A stretch of 14,437 nucleotides of DNA from NCBI GenBank assembly GCA_039188505.1, contig JBCCZC010000111.1, forward strand, positions 1 through 14,437, in the 5' to 3' direction. This DNA is from JBCCZC01 sp039188505 (GTDB lineage: Bacteria > Pseudomonadota > Gammaproteobacteria > Xanthomonadales > SZUA-38). Both the position numbers and the translations under genes were made by a program. Positions 1 through 8,033 of the stretch are shown here, piece after piece (the stretch's first letter is position 1; each line of letters opens with the position of its first letter). The notes under the pieces are model-generated. The model was given only the letters and a program-made list of their open reading frames with translations. It searched no databases and was not told the origin of the DNA.

Positions 1-1197
1 CGCGAAGCCGACGGGTGGCGTCAGGAAGCTGGTCTGCAGGCACATGGCAAAGAGTACGGTAAACCAGACCAGGTCGAAGCCGAGTCCCTGGACCACGGGG
101 GCCACCAGCGGCAGGACGATCAGCGTGATCTCGATCCAATCGAGAAAGAAACCGAGCAGAAAGGTGGCGCACAGGATCGTGATCACGACGCCGTTCGGGC
201 CGAAGGGCAGCCCGAGTAGCGCACGCTCGATCAGCTCGTCTCCGCCGAGCCCCCGCAGCACCAGCGAATAAGCGGTAGCGCCCAGGAAGACTGCGAAGAT
301 GAAGGCGGTCGTCGTCGTGGTCTGGCGGGAGACCTGCCTTAGCACCGAGCCATCGAGGCGGCGCCGCAGGAACGCCAGCAGCATGGCTCCGAAAGCGCCC
401 ACGCCGGCGGCCTCGGTCGGCGTGGCGATCCCGAAGAAGATGCTACCGAGGACCGCCACGATCAGCGCCAGCGGCGCCAGGATCGCCTTCAGCACGGCGA
501 GGGCGACGGCGAGATCCGGCGCCTCTGCTCCCGCCGGCAGCGGGGCCGAGTCCCGCTGCAGATGGCTCACGGTCAGCAGGTAGGCCGCATAGAGCCCGCC
601 GAGCAGCAGCCCTGGCAGGATCGCGCCGATGAACAGATCGCCCACGGGCATCGCCAGCCGATCGGCCATTAGCACCAGCATGATGCTCGGCGGAATCAGG
701 ATGCCGAGGGTACCGACGGCGCAGACCGTGCCCGCAGCGAGCTCGCGCCGGTAGCCGTGTTCGAGCATCACCGGCAGGCCCAGCAGCGCCAGCAGCACCA
801 CCGACGCGCCGATGATGCCCGTGGTGGCCGCCAACAGCACCCCGATGAAGGTGACGGCCAGCGCCAGACCGCCGCGCACCCGTCCGAAGAGGCGCGTCAG
901 GTTAGTCATCAGGTCGCCGGCAATGCCCGAACGTTCCAGCATCAGGCCCATGAAGACGAAGAGCGGCAGCGCGACCAGCACCCAGTTGCTCATGGTCCCC
1001 CAGAGCCGGTCGATGGCCAGCGACGTGTACGACCAGTCCACGCCGATGACGAAGCCCAGGTCGACCTCCAGGATGATGGCGAGGGCCGTGAACAGCACCG
1101 CCAGTCCGCCGAGCACCCAGGCAACGGGAAACCCGGTCATGATCAGGCCGATGAAGGCCACGAACATGAGAACCGACAGGACGTCATTGACCGACAT
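1..1197 (-). CDS. dctM: TRAP transporter large permease (DctM/TakM type), C-terminus cut by window edge
   Basis: This is the main membrane subunit of a TRAP importer, which uses an ion gradient to take up an organic acid delivered by the periplasmic P protein. I translated the minus strand from the ATG at 1197; 399 codons remain open to the left edge, against about 430 usual for the family, so roughly 30 residues are missing. The chain is almost wholly hydrophobic helices. Family signatures include GTLGILIPPSIMLV, the ATPTEAAGVGAFGA stretch, and near the edge LQTSFLTPPVGFA, which fits the TakM-like branch. The start overlaps the end of dctQ by 14 bases, so translation is probably coupled. The family call is secure. 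The substrate cannot be read from this subunit. Confidence 0.96.
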   Translation of the reverse strand, partial: MSVNDVLSVLMFVAFIGLIMTGFPVAWVLGGLAVLFTALAIILEVDLGFVIGVDWSYTSLAIDRLWGTMSNWVLVALPLFVFMGLMLERSGIAGDLMTNLTRLFGRVRGGLALAVTFIGVLLAATTGIIGASVVLLALLGLPVMLEHGYRRELAAGTVCAVGTLGILIPPSIMLVLMADRLAMPVGDLFIGAILPGLLLGGLYAAYLLTVSHLQRDSAPLPAGAEAPDLAVALAVLKAILAPLALIVAVLGSIFFGIATPTEAAGVGAFGAMLLAFLRRRLDGSVLRQVSRQTTTTTAFIFAVFLGATAYSLVLRGLGGDELIERALLGLPFGPNGVVITILCATFLLGFFLDWIEITLIVLPLVAPVVQGLGFDLVWFTVLFAMCLQTSFLTPPVGFA

Positions 1198-1789
1198 CGC
1201 GATCCTCCCGTGTGACCGGCGTCGGCGCGTTGAAGAGGCATGCGGTGACCCGGGTCAGCCGCCCCCAGCCCGCAACCGCCAGCAGGACCATCGAGAGCGG
1301 AATCACCGCCTTGATGAGCCAGCGCATGCCGAGCCCACCCGGCGCGTCGGACCGCTCTCCGCTCGAGAACGCGTACTCGACGAAGGGAACCGAGTACCAG
1401 AGAACGAGCGCGACAAAGGGAAAGAAGAGCAGCAGGAGGCCGTAGAGCTCGATCCAGGCCTGGCCCCGCAGGCCAAAGCGCTCCCGCAGGACGTCGACAC
1501 GCACGTGATCGTCGGCGTCGAGACACGCCGAGAGCCCGAGCAGGAAGCCGATCGAGTAGAGGTGCCACTGGATCTCCTCGAACTCGACGCGGCCCTCACC
1601 GAAGAGATAGCGGAGCAACACGTTGAGCATCACGACCGCGACGAGGCCGACCCAGAGCCAGGAAATGGCGCCGTTGAGTGCATCGAAGCCCCGACGGAGC
1701 AGCAGCGAGGTTCGCGTGTGCGGCAGGCGCTCGGCGTGGGGCAGGATCTCCGAGACCGCATCCAGGCCCGCCGCCGATCGCTCAGTCAT
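1184..1789 (-). CDS. dctQ: TRAP transporter small permease (DctQ/TakQ type)
   Basis: This is the small membrane subunit that pairs with DctM in the inner membrane. The protein has 201 residues and four hydrophobic helices at about 41-63, 78-92, 113-136 and 157-175. Typical DctQ features are visible: the LLRYLFGEG end of helix 1, an amphipathic segment with EEIQWHLYSIGFLLG, the DDHVRVDVLRER loop at 93-104, and a PGGLGMRWLIKAVIPL entry to the last helix. The frame is open upstream to 1882, but I chose the ATG at 1789: it overlaps the dctP stop by 8 bases, and the added upstream residues look like read-through of dctP in another frame. A 31-residue longer form is unlikely. It overlaps dctM by 14 bases. 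Confidence 0.95.
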   Translation of the reverse strand: MTERSAAGLDAVSEILPHAERLPHTRTSLLLRRGFDALNGAISWLWVGLVAVVMLNVLLRYLFGEGRVEFEEIQWHLYSIGFLLGLSACLDADDHVRVDVLRERFGLRGQAWIELYGLLLLFFPFVALVLWYSVPFVEYAFSSGERSDAPGGLGMRWLIKAVIPLSMVLLAVAGWGRLTRVTACLFNAPTPVTREDRDVGQ

Positions 1790-2915
1790 CGAAGTCTCGC
1801 GGCACGTAGGCCTTCCGCTCCCAGAGCCGGTAGGTCGCGTTGAAGGCCCGCTGGGATTCCAGGACGCGAGCGAACCATTCATCTGCCGCGGCTTCCTCGT
1901 CCATCACCTGGCGGGTCGTGTCGCGCAGCACCCGCAGGAGCGGCGTAGGAATGGTTGCAGCCTCCACGCCCTTGTCCGGGAAGGCGGCAAGCACGCTCCC
2001 CTGGCTGGCCTCCGCGTTGGCGAAGCTCCACAGGGCGCTGTCGACGCACACGCTCTCGAGCTGCGCCTGCGTCGTCGGCGCCAGCGTCTGCCAGAGCTCG
2101 AGGTTCACGAGGAGGTGGAAGGCGCTGAAGGTCTGGTGCCAGCCCGGAAAGTAGTTCAGCTTCACCACCCGATCGAACCCCAACATGTTATCGATGACCG
2201 GCAGGGAGAACTCGCTCGCGTCGATGGCGCCCTTCTCGAGCGCCTGGAAGATCTCGCCGCCCGGCAGCACCGTCACCGAGGCGCCCAGCCGCTGCAGGAC
2301 TTTGCCGGCGAGGCCGGAGAAGCGGATCTTCAGGCCCTGCAGATCTTCGACGGTCTCGATCGGTTCACGAAACCAGCCCGCGGTTTCGGGGCCGGAAAGA
2401 CCACAGAGCAACGGCATGGCGCCGTGGTCGGCGTAAAGCGACTCGGCCAGCTCACGCCCGCCGCCGAAGAACCACCAGGCCGCATATTCGGGGGGCTCCA
2501 TTCCGAACGGCACGGCGCCCAGCAGCGTCGACGCCGGGATCCGTCCCTGGTCGTAGCCGAGCCAGGTGAAGGCCGCCTCGACCTTGCCGCTGCGCACGCT
2601 CTCCGTCCCGGCGAGCGCCGGCGCCAGCTCGCCAGGTTCGAAGAGCTCGAGGTCCATGCGGCCGCCCGTGATCTCGCGCAGCCGGTCGACCGTGTAGCGC
2701 ATGCCTTCGCCGAGGACCGGCAGGCGGGTATTGAACGCCGAGTGGACCCGCCAGCTCAGCGCCTGTCCTACGGGTGCCGTGGCCGCCGACTCGCCACTCC
2801 CGGCGGGCGGCGCGCCCGCGGGCCGAATCGCCAGTGAGGCCACCACGCCCACGATGAAGGCGGTGGCCACCAGCGCCAGGGCCGCGGAAAACGAAACGTG
2901 GCTGCGACCGCTCAA
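1782..2915 (-). CDS. dctP: TRAP transporter solute-binding protein, TakP-like
   Basis: This is the periplasmic receptor that binds substrate and hands it to the DctQM permease. It has 377 residues with an N-terminal hydrophobic signal segment at about 8-30 and no lipobox cysteine. DctP-family features: the GLKIRFSGLAG segment with the conserved carboxylate-binding Arg at 198, VLPGGEIFQALEKGAIDASE at 216-235, and LGFDRVVKLNYFPGWH at 245-260. The PGGEI and IDA(S/T)E segments are typical of P proteins that bind 2-oxoacids or lactate with a metal ion; Glu235 sits where that group has a metal ligand, but the next residue is Phe, where I recall Trp in TakP. A 2-oxoacid substrate is an inference. 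The start is TTG: I find no other start codon in frame between the upstream stop and the hydrophobic segment. It lies 16 bases after the large-protein gene and overlaps dctQ by 8. Confidence 0.93.
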   Translation of the reverse strand: MSGRSHVSFSAALALVATAFIVGVVASLAIRPAGAPPAGSGESAATAPVGQALSWRVHSAFNTRLPVLGEGMRYTVDRLREITGGRMDLELFEPGELAPALAGTESVRSGKVEAAFTWLGYDQGRIPASTLLGAVPFGMEPPEYAAWWFFGGGRELAESLYADHGAMPLLCGLSGPETAGWFREPIETVEDLQGLKIRFSGLAGKVLQRLGASVTVLPGGEIFQALEKGAIDASEFSLPVIDNMLGFDRVVKLNYFPGWHQTFSAFHLLVNLELWQTLAPTTQAQLESVCVDSALWSFANAEASQGSVLAAFPDKGVEAATIPTPLLRVLRDTTRQVMDEEAAADEWFARVLESQRAFNATYRLWERKAYVPRDFDD

Positions 2916-2931
2916 GCGGTAGCGCCTACCG
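2907..2931 (-). promoter_or_regulatory. Two overlapping small hairpins around the dctP TTG start
   Basis: On the minus strand the intergenic bases contain GGTAG-GCG-CTACC (2919-2931), which overlaps ACCGCT-TG-AGCGGT (2907-2920). Both are perfect inverted repeats and share two bases, so they could only form alternately. The dctP TTG codon lies at the tip of the second. Neither is followed by a run of T, so a terminator is unlikely. A role in controlling dctP translation relative to the large upstream gene is inferred. Confidence 0.4.
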
Positions 2932-5900
2932 TCATGGGTCGCGGACCACCACGTTCCGATCGGCGTCCAGCACCTCGACGTCGAGGTTCACGATGCCTGC
3001 CGACCCGAAGGCGTCGTCGCCGAAGGTCGTGAAGCGCACCGTCTGCTCCGTATCAATGCAGAAGGCTCCGAAGCCCTCGGCCTCGCCGGCATTACCGATG
3101 CTGCGGTCGAGGAGGCCGCCGACGTTCACACCGCCCTGGAACGCGCCACCGGGGCGGTCGACGAAGCTGGTCAAGAGGCTGACGAGGAAGATCCCGCGAT
3201 CGTCGACGCCGTCGGGAGCATCGGACGTGAAGACTTCGAACGCGTAAAAACCCGGTTCCAGGGTCCGCTGGACGCTGACAACATCCTGCCGCCGCCGCTC
3301 CAGATTCAGGATCTCTTCGCTTCCGCCGCCGGTCCTGTTCACGAGGCGCACGGTGTAGGCGGCATCCGGATCCTTGAAAACCTGCAGATCGATCGTCACC
3401 CGCTGCGGTTCGCCGGTGCTGTTGGCGAGGTTGAAGGCGGCGAAACCGGGGCTGTTGTTGTTGCCGTAGCCGCCACCGAGGTTGAGACCACCCTGGAGCA
3501 GCGGCCGCACGCCCGGTTCCAGCAGGATTTCCATGCTCCAGCGACCGACCGCGTCATCGCTCGACACTCGCCCGATGTAGAAACCAGGGCAGCCGAGATC
3601 CGGGTCAACCGTCAGCCGGGGCGTGAGGACGCGATTGGCGCTGACGAGGCCTGCGGTCACCGCCGCGGCTCCGGACGCGGTGCCGGTTTCGGGCGCGCCA
3701 GTGAACACGTTGACGTCGCCGGTAGCGACGGATTCGCCGAAGCCCTCCTGGCCGTCCGGCGCAGGGATCTTCTGGATCTCGTTGAAGCCGGCGGTCAGAC
3801 CCTTCCCGCCGGGGCCTTTCTTGAACAGATAGACCGCACCCGTCGCCGCGCCGTCGTTACGTGCCCGCGGCGCGCCGATTACCAGGTTGCCGCCGGTGGT
3901 TTCGACGGCGGTGCCGAAACGTGAGTTGGGCGCCGGATCGGACGCGGCCACCCGTCCGAGCTCGGTGATCTGACTGTCGAAGTCGAAGACCCAGGTACTC
4001 CCTGCGTTGCTGCGTCCGTCGACGTCCGTGCCCGGAGCGCCGACGGCCACCGTCTCCCCGTCGATGGACACCGAGGCGCCGAAATCGTCGCCATCCTCCG
4101 CGTCGCTGCCGGTCACCGTGCCGACACTCATGAGGTTCTGCTGGATCTGGTCGATGAGCGTCAGGGTGCCCGTACGCGCGCCACCGATCGGTCCGCCTAC
4201 GGCGCCGATGGCGCCCTTCCCGCCGGAAACCGCCACCGAGCCACCGAAGCGCTGGTTCCGTTCGGGGGTCGGCGGATTGACGCGTGCGGTCTGGACGAAG
4301 TTGTCACCATCCGCCTGGAAGACGTAAGCGGCCCCGGCGTCTTCGTTCGTGCCCGGTGCCCCGACGATGTAGGTATCCCCATCCATGGCCACGGCAGCGC
4401 CGAACTCATCTCCCGCGTCGTCCGCGGGCATGCTGCGAAGCCGATCCTTGAAGCGCCAATCCTGGCCGAGCCGTTCGAAGATGGCCGCACCGAGCGGCGT
4501 CATGCCTTTGGCGTTCTTGGCCGCAAGCCTCGCCCCGGGGGCTCCCACGGTGAGAAGACCGCCCTGCTGCGCGATAGACGCGCCGAACTGGCCAACGACG
4601 AAGCGATCCGGAACCTCGAGTGACGCTTCGAGCACCGGTTGCCCGTTCTCGATCCGGTAGGTGGCCACGAGGCCGGCGTCGGTCCCGAGGCTGTCGTCGG
4701 TGGGTGCCCCGACCACGAACAGGTCGGCGCTGCCTGCTATCGCTGAGCCGAGCCTGTCGTTGTCACCGATAGCGGGCGGAATCGGGACGGCCAGGGGCGG
4801 CGGCAGCGTGAAGTCGAGGGTTACCAGACGGGACACCTCGTCGGTGTCGCCCACGTCATCCGTTACTTCGAGCGTGACCGTGAACGATCCGAACGAATCG
4901 TAGCTGTGCGTCGGATCCTGCTCCGTCGAGAAGCTGCCGTCGCCGAAGTCCCAGAAGCGCTGGGCGATCATCCCGTCGGCGTCCGTGCTGAGATCGAAGA
5001 AATCGACCGTCAGGCCGGACGGTCGGAAGCTGAAGTCAGCCACCGGCGGCTCGTTGTCGCTATCGCAGATGGCCGGATCGTAGGTCGCGCTGTCCGTATC
5101 CGCGCCCAGCATCGATTCGACCGTAACGTTGACCGTGTGCGTGCGCCGATCGGCGAGGTTCGGCTCCCAGCTGATGCGGTAGTTCGACATCCCCTTGACG
5201 CGCGTGGCCACGGCGTCGAGTTCACCGGGCTGCGCGACGGGGTGATAGCGCCCGCCCGTCTCGGCTGCCAGGGCCGATAGCGCCGGTCGATTGGCGCCAT
5301 CGAGTGCAACGGTCTGCACCGCAATACCCGCCGCTCTCGCGGCTGCCAGGGCGTCCTCGAGGCTCGCCTCGCTGGATCGATCGTGACGATTCGACAGCAC
5401 CACGATGGACCGCGGTCCGGGGCGCGGTTCGAGACGCCTGACCGCCTCGATAACGCTGTCGTGGAGCTGTCCACTCTTAGCTTCATCGTCGAAGCTGGCG
5501 GTCGCCGCCGGCAGCACCTTGGGGCCGTCCACGGCCGGCGACAGCAGCAGGACACTGGCGCTGGTGTCGATGCCGTCGACGAAGCGACGGAGATCATCGC
5601 TGTGCAGCGCCGAGGGGAGTGTCGCGGTCGCCACATCCCAGATCACCGCGACCTGCCGCTCCAGACGCTTACCTCCCGATTCGATCCGGACCGGAAACAG
5701 CCGATCGTTGTCGACGAGCGTGAAGTCGCTGGCCGTGAGCCCGAGGGCCGGCTCGTCGTTCTCGAGCACGGTGAGCAGCGCCTCGACGCGCGGACACTCG
5801 CCGCGCCGGATATCGTCGATGGTGACCGAGATGCCACCGCCCGGGGTGGCCGATCCGAAGGTGATGTTGTCGAAGCCGATCCGATCGACGGTGCCCGCGA

Positions 5901-6885
5901 AGTCGACGGACCTGGCGGTGCCGCTGAAGGACACCCCGACGGCGAAGAAGGGACTGAATCGCCCGTTGGGGTCCGGCGCGCCGTTCTCGGGCGTTGTGGG
6001 AAGCTGGACCGTGGCAAGGACCCGGCCGGTGGCGTTGACGCCGTCGAAGACCCGGACCGCACCCGGCTCGTCGACCGCTGAGTAGAAGAAGGAAAACCCA
6101 GTGCTGAAGCCGGCAGGAACGTCCATCAACGCGCTACCCTGCTGGAAGAAAAGCACCGTATCCGGCGAAGGCTCACCGCCGAAGTTGCCGGTGCCGCCCG
6201 GGGCGTCCGAGTCGATCAACGCCAGCGCTTCGGGACTGAAGCTCACGCCGAAGTTGTCCATGCTCCGGCTACCGGAACCGCCCTCACCGCCGGCGTAGAA
6301 GTCCAGTACCTGTTCGGTGTTCTGCAGTCCCTCGAAGGTCAGGACGACCTGATCGACGGGGATCCCCTTGGCTTCGCCATGGGCCGCCGTTCCCGGCCCC
6401 TCGACGATGAAGCTGAATGCGCCGGGAGCCGTGTCGGGATCGGGCGCGGTCGCGACGAGGAAGTACGTCACGCCAGCGCCCAGGTGGACTCCTGCGTTTG
6501 CCTTCGCTCCCGCATTGCCGCCGACACAGTTGACGAGCGGCGCACCGGCGTCGAAGTCTCCAACGAAGACGGAATGGAAATACGCGAGCGTGGCGTCCCG
6601 GGGTTGCAGCCGGTAGCGCCCCGAACGGCTGACGGTGAAAGGGACCACGCCGTAGGCGAGCCGGTTGGACTTCGCATGGACGGCCGTGCAGTCCGGCAGC
6701 GCCGGACTCCAGCGCGCCTCCCCGACGATCGTGCCGGAGAGGATCGAGCCGACCGGGGTTCCCGGCACTGCGCTGACGCCGTCCGGGCCCGCGTTGAGCC
6801 CCGCAGATTGGCCGGTCGCGAGCGCGCTGGCCGGCACGGCACCGAGCGTCATCGCCAGGACCAGCATACGTACGAATGAATTCAT
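2932..6885 (-). CDS. Large secreted protein: VWA-like, PKD, seven FG-GAP repeats, duplicated C-terminal module
   Basis: The protein has 1317 residues. Residues 1-24 form a Sec signal peptide ending ALATG. Residues 90-165 are beta-rich and resemble a PPC domain. Residues 180-345 (VVLTFEGLQN to IGFDNITFG) resemble extracellular domains of PEP-CTERM-type proteins. Residues 353-600 look like a von Willebrand A-related domain, but the metal motif is degenerate (DVATA at 417-421 in place of DxSxS). Residues 612-690 are a PKD domain (RFWDFGDGSFSTEQDPTHSY). Residues 708-1065 hold seven FG-GAP repeats, enough for one beta-propeller. Residues 1097-1317 hold two related modules. There is no sorting signal or closing transmembrane helix. 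A good ribosome site (GGTGAGGGG) precedes the ATG. A surface or secreted binding role is inferred; no enzymatic function is visible. dctP follows after 16 bases, so co-transcription is possible. Confidence 0.9.
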   Translation of the reverse strand: MNSFVRMLVLAMTLGAVPASALATGQSAGLNAGPDGVSAVPGTPVGSILSGTIVGEARWSPALPDCTAVHAKSNRLAYGVVPFTVSRSGRYRLQPRDATLAYFHSVFVGDFDAGAPLVNCVGGNAGAKANAGVHLGAGVTYFLVATAPDPDTAPGAFSFIVEGPGTAAHGEAKGIPVDQVVLTFEGLQNTEQVLDFYAGGEGGSGSRSMDNFGVSFSPEALALIDSDAPGGTGNFGGEPSPDTVLFFQQGSALMDVPAGFSTGFSFFYSAVDEPGAVRVFDGVNATGRVLATVQLPTTPENGAPDPNGRFSPFFAVGVSFSGTARSVDFAGTVDRIGFDNITFGSATPGGGISVTIDDIRRGECPRVEALLTVLENDEPALGLTASDFTLVDNDRLFPVRIESGGKRLERQVAVIWDVATATLPSALHSDDLRRFVDGIDTSASVLLLSPAVDGPKVLPAATASFDDEAKSGQLHDSVIEAVRRLEPRPGPRSIVVLSNRHDRSSEASLEDALAAARAAGIAVQTVALDGANRPALSALAAETGGRYHPVAQPGELDAVATRVKGMSNYRISWEPNLADRRTHTVNVTVESMLGADTDSATYDPAICDSDNEPPVADFSFRPSGLTVDFFDLSTDADGMIAQRFWDFGDGSFSTEQDPTHSYDSFGSFTVTLEVTDDVGDTDEVSRLVTLDFTLPPPLAVPIPPAIGDNDRLGSAIAGSADLFVVGAPTDDSLGTDAGLVATYRIENGQPVLEASLEVPDRFVVGQFGASIAQQGGLLTVGAPGARLAAKNAKGMTPLGAAIFERLGQDWRFKDRLRSMPADDAGDEFGAAVAMDGDTYIVGAPGTNEDAGAAYVFQADGDNFVQTARVNPPTPERNQRFGGSVAVSGGKGAIGAVGGPIGGARTGTLTLIDQIQQNLMSVGTVTGSDAEDGDDFGASVSIDGETVAVGAPGTDVDGRSNAGSTWVFDFDSQITELGRVAASDPAPNSRFGTAVETTGGNLVIGAPRARNDGAATGAVYLFKKGPGGKGLTAGFNEIQKIPAPDGQEGFGESVATGDVNVFTGAPETGTASGAAAVTAGLVSANRVLTPRLTVDPDLGCPGFYIGRVSSDDAVGRWSMEILLEPGVRPLLQGGLNLGGGYGNNNSPGFAAFNLANSTGEPQRVTIDLQVFKDPDAAYTVRLVNRTGGGSEEILNLERRRQDVVSVQRTLEPGFYAFEVFTSDAPDGVDDRGIFLVSLLTSFVDRPGGAFQGGVNVGGLLDRSIGNAGEAEGFGAFCIDTEQTVRFTTFGDDAFGSAGIVNLDVEVLDADRNVVVRDP

Positions 6886-6914
6886 CCCCTCACCCCCGTG
6901 ACGGCTACAGCCTC

Positions 6915-6943
6915 AAAGTAGCAGCCGCCCCCATGGCTGTCGA
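6915..6943 (-). promoter_or_regulatory. Candidate promoter of the large secreted protein gene
   Basis: On the minus strand TCGACA (6943-6938) and TACTTT (6920-6915) are separated by 17 bases, a good -35 and a fair -10 for a housekeeping sigma factor. Transcription would start near 6908, giving a leader of about 22 bases with the ribosome site just before the ATG at 6885. A short palindrome GGCT-GT-AGCC (6903-6912) lies at the predicted start point and could be an operator. This is prediction only. Confidence 0.4.
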
Positions 6944-6983
6944 CTCGCTCGGCGCAGGCGGCCCCGAGCGGGCACGGATGGGC

Positions 6984-6989
6984 TATGAT
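6984..6989 (+). promoter_or_regulatory. Candidate -10 box (TATGAT) of the methyltransferase gene
   Basis: TATGAT ends 8 bases before the ATG at 6998. If it is used, the mRNA would begin at or almost at the start codon. No Shine-Dalgarno sequence is visible before this ATG, which fits a leaderless transcript. I see no good -35 at the right distance. Confidence 0.25.
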
Positions 6990-6997
6990 CGCGCTCC

Positions 6998-7957
6998 ATG
7001 AGCACGCCCGAGCCAATCGGAGTCAGCGACCTCGGATCGCCTCCCGAGCCGGAGCTACCCGGGATGCCCCCGGAAACGCCGATCCTCACGTTCAACGACC
7101 GCGAGGCGTTCGCGCGGTACTGCGACCCGGTGGAGCGTACGGGGCTGTTTCCCTGGTGGCCTGCCGCCGCACGGTCCATCACCCGGCGCGCGGCAGACAA
7201 CGCCCTGCCCATTGTCTGCTACCCCGATGGCCGGACGATGCTGCCGCGCTTCACCCGGGAGGAAAGACAGGCCCTCGAAGCCGGCCAGGAGCCGGACTGG
7301 CGCGAGTCCACAACCTGCCCCAGCTGCGGTCTCTGTGCGCGCCAGCGCTTCGTCATCCACACCCTGGACACGCTGCTGGACGTGACCAACCGGGGGAGCC
7401 ATATCTATCTCACCGAGTCTGGCAGTCCCCTCGAACTGGCGATGTCCCGTCGCTACCCGCGCGTCGTCCACAGCGAATACGTCGACGGCATGCCGCGCGG
7501 CACGCTGGTCAAGCTCCGGGGCCATGTGACCCGCAACGAGGACCTCACGCGGCTTTCGTTTCCAAGCCACACGTTCGACGTGATCGCGAGTTTCGACGTC
7601 CTCGAGCACATCCCTGATTATCGCGCCGCGCTCGCGGACATGACGCGCTGCGTGAACGCCAAAGGCGCGCTCCTGCTGAGCGCACCGTTCAATCTGAACG
7701 AGCACGAGCACGTGGTGCGGGCCAGGCTGCGCCACGACGGGTCCGTCGAACATCTGCTGGAACCCGAGTACCACGGGGATCCAAATTCCTCCGAGGGCGT
7801 CCTCTGCTTCTACCATTTCGGCTGGCGCCTGCTCGATGAACTCCGCGAGTTGGGCTTCCGGGACGTGAGTCTCGTCGTCGGCCAATCCGAGCGCTTCGGC
7901 TACTTCGGCTGGGGCAACATCATGGTCCTTGCCCGCGATCTGCGCGTGGCGGACTGA
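6998..7957 (+). CDS. Class I SAM-dependent methyltransferase with cysteine-rich N-terminal part
   Basis: The protein has 319 residues and no signal peptide, so it is probably cytoplasmic. Residues 104-120 contain TTCPSCGLCARQRFVIH, with Cys107, 110 and 113 and possibly Cys74 as a metal site. The methyltransferase fold follows: HIYLTESGSPLELAMSRRYP (135-154) is a variant of the SAM-binding region, SEYVDG (159-164) the next strand, EDLTRLSFPSHTFDVIASFD (181-200) runs into VLEHIPDYRAAL (201-212), and GALLLSAPF (223-231) is the strand after it. The order matches Methyltransf_11 proteins that carry a CPxCG-type N-terminal region, which I recall near surface glycan genes; none is visible here. The substrate is unknown. 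It is divergent from the large secreted protein gene, with 112 bases between them. A variable-quality feature is the missing ribosome site. Confidence 0.85.
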   Translation: MSTPEPIGVSDLGSPPEPELPGMPPETPILTFNDREAFARYCDPVERTGLFPWWPAAARSITRRAADNALPIVCYPDGRTMLPRFTREERQALEAGQEPDWRESTTCPSCGLCARQRFVIHTLDTLLDVTNRGSHIYLTESGSPLELAMSRRYPRVVHSEYVDGMPRGTLVKLRGHVTRNEDLTRLSFPSHTFDVIASFDVLEHIPDYRAALADMTRCVNAKGALLLSAPFNLNEHEHVVRARLRHDGSVEHLLEPEYHGDPNSSEGVLCFYHFGWRLLDELRELGFRDVSLVVGQSERFGYFGWGNIMVLARDLRVAD

Positions 7958-7993
7958 AAGCCCCGCACCGCCTCGCCGGTCCCTGTCGTCGTA

Positions 7994-8008
7994 GGGCCCG
8001 ACGGGCCC
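7994..8008. repeat. Short GC-rich inverted repeat between methyltransferase and DM13 genes
   Basis: GGGCCC-GAC-GGGCCC is a six-base-pair stem with a three-base loop in the 76-base gap. No T-run follows, so it is at best a weak or Rho-assisted terminator or an RNA-stabilising hairpin. The ribosome site of the next gene (AGGGGA, 8021-8026) lies just downstream. Confidence 0.35.
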
Positions 8009-8033
8009 GTGCCAAGGCCAAGGGGACAGCACC

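Noticed and set aside
812..1843. Plus-strand open frame of 343 codons opposite dctM and dctQ
   Set aside because: Low-complexity Arg/Pro/Glu composition; it is the complement of real membrane protein genes.
1623..2837. Long plus-strand open frame (404 codons) opposite dctP and dctQ
   Set aside because: It is rich in Arg, His, Glu and Gly without domain features, as expected opposite a GC-rich gene; the minus-strand TRAP proteins are unmistakable.
3690..4764. DNA repeats in the FG-GAP region as a tandem repeat array
   Set aside because: The similarity is at protein level with variable spacing; the DNA copies are diverged and not a satellite or CRISPR-like array.
7994..8008. GGGCCC inverted repeat as an intrinsic terminator
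   Set aside because: No run of T follows on either strand, so it is listed only as a repeat.
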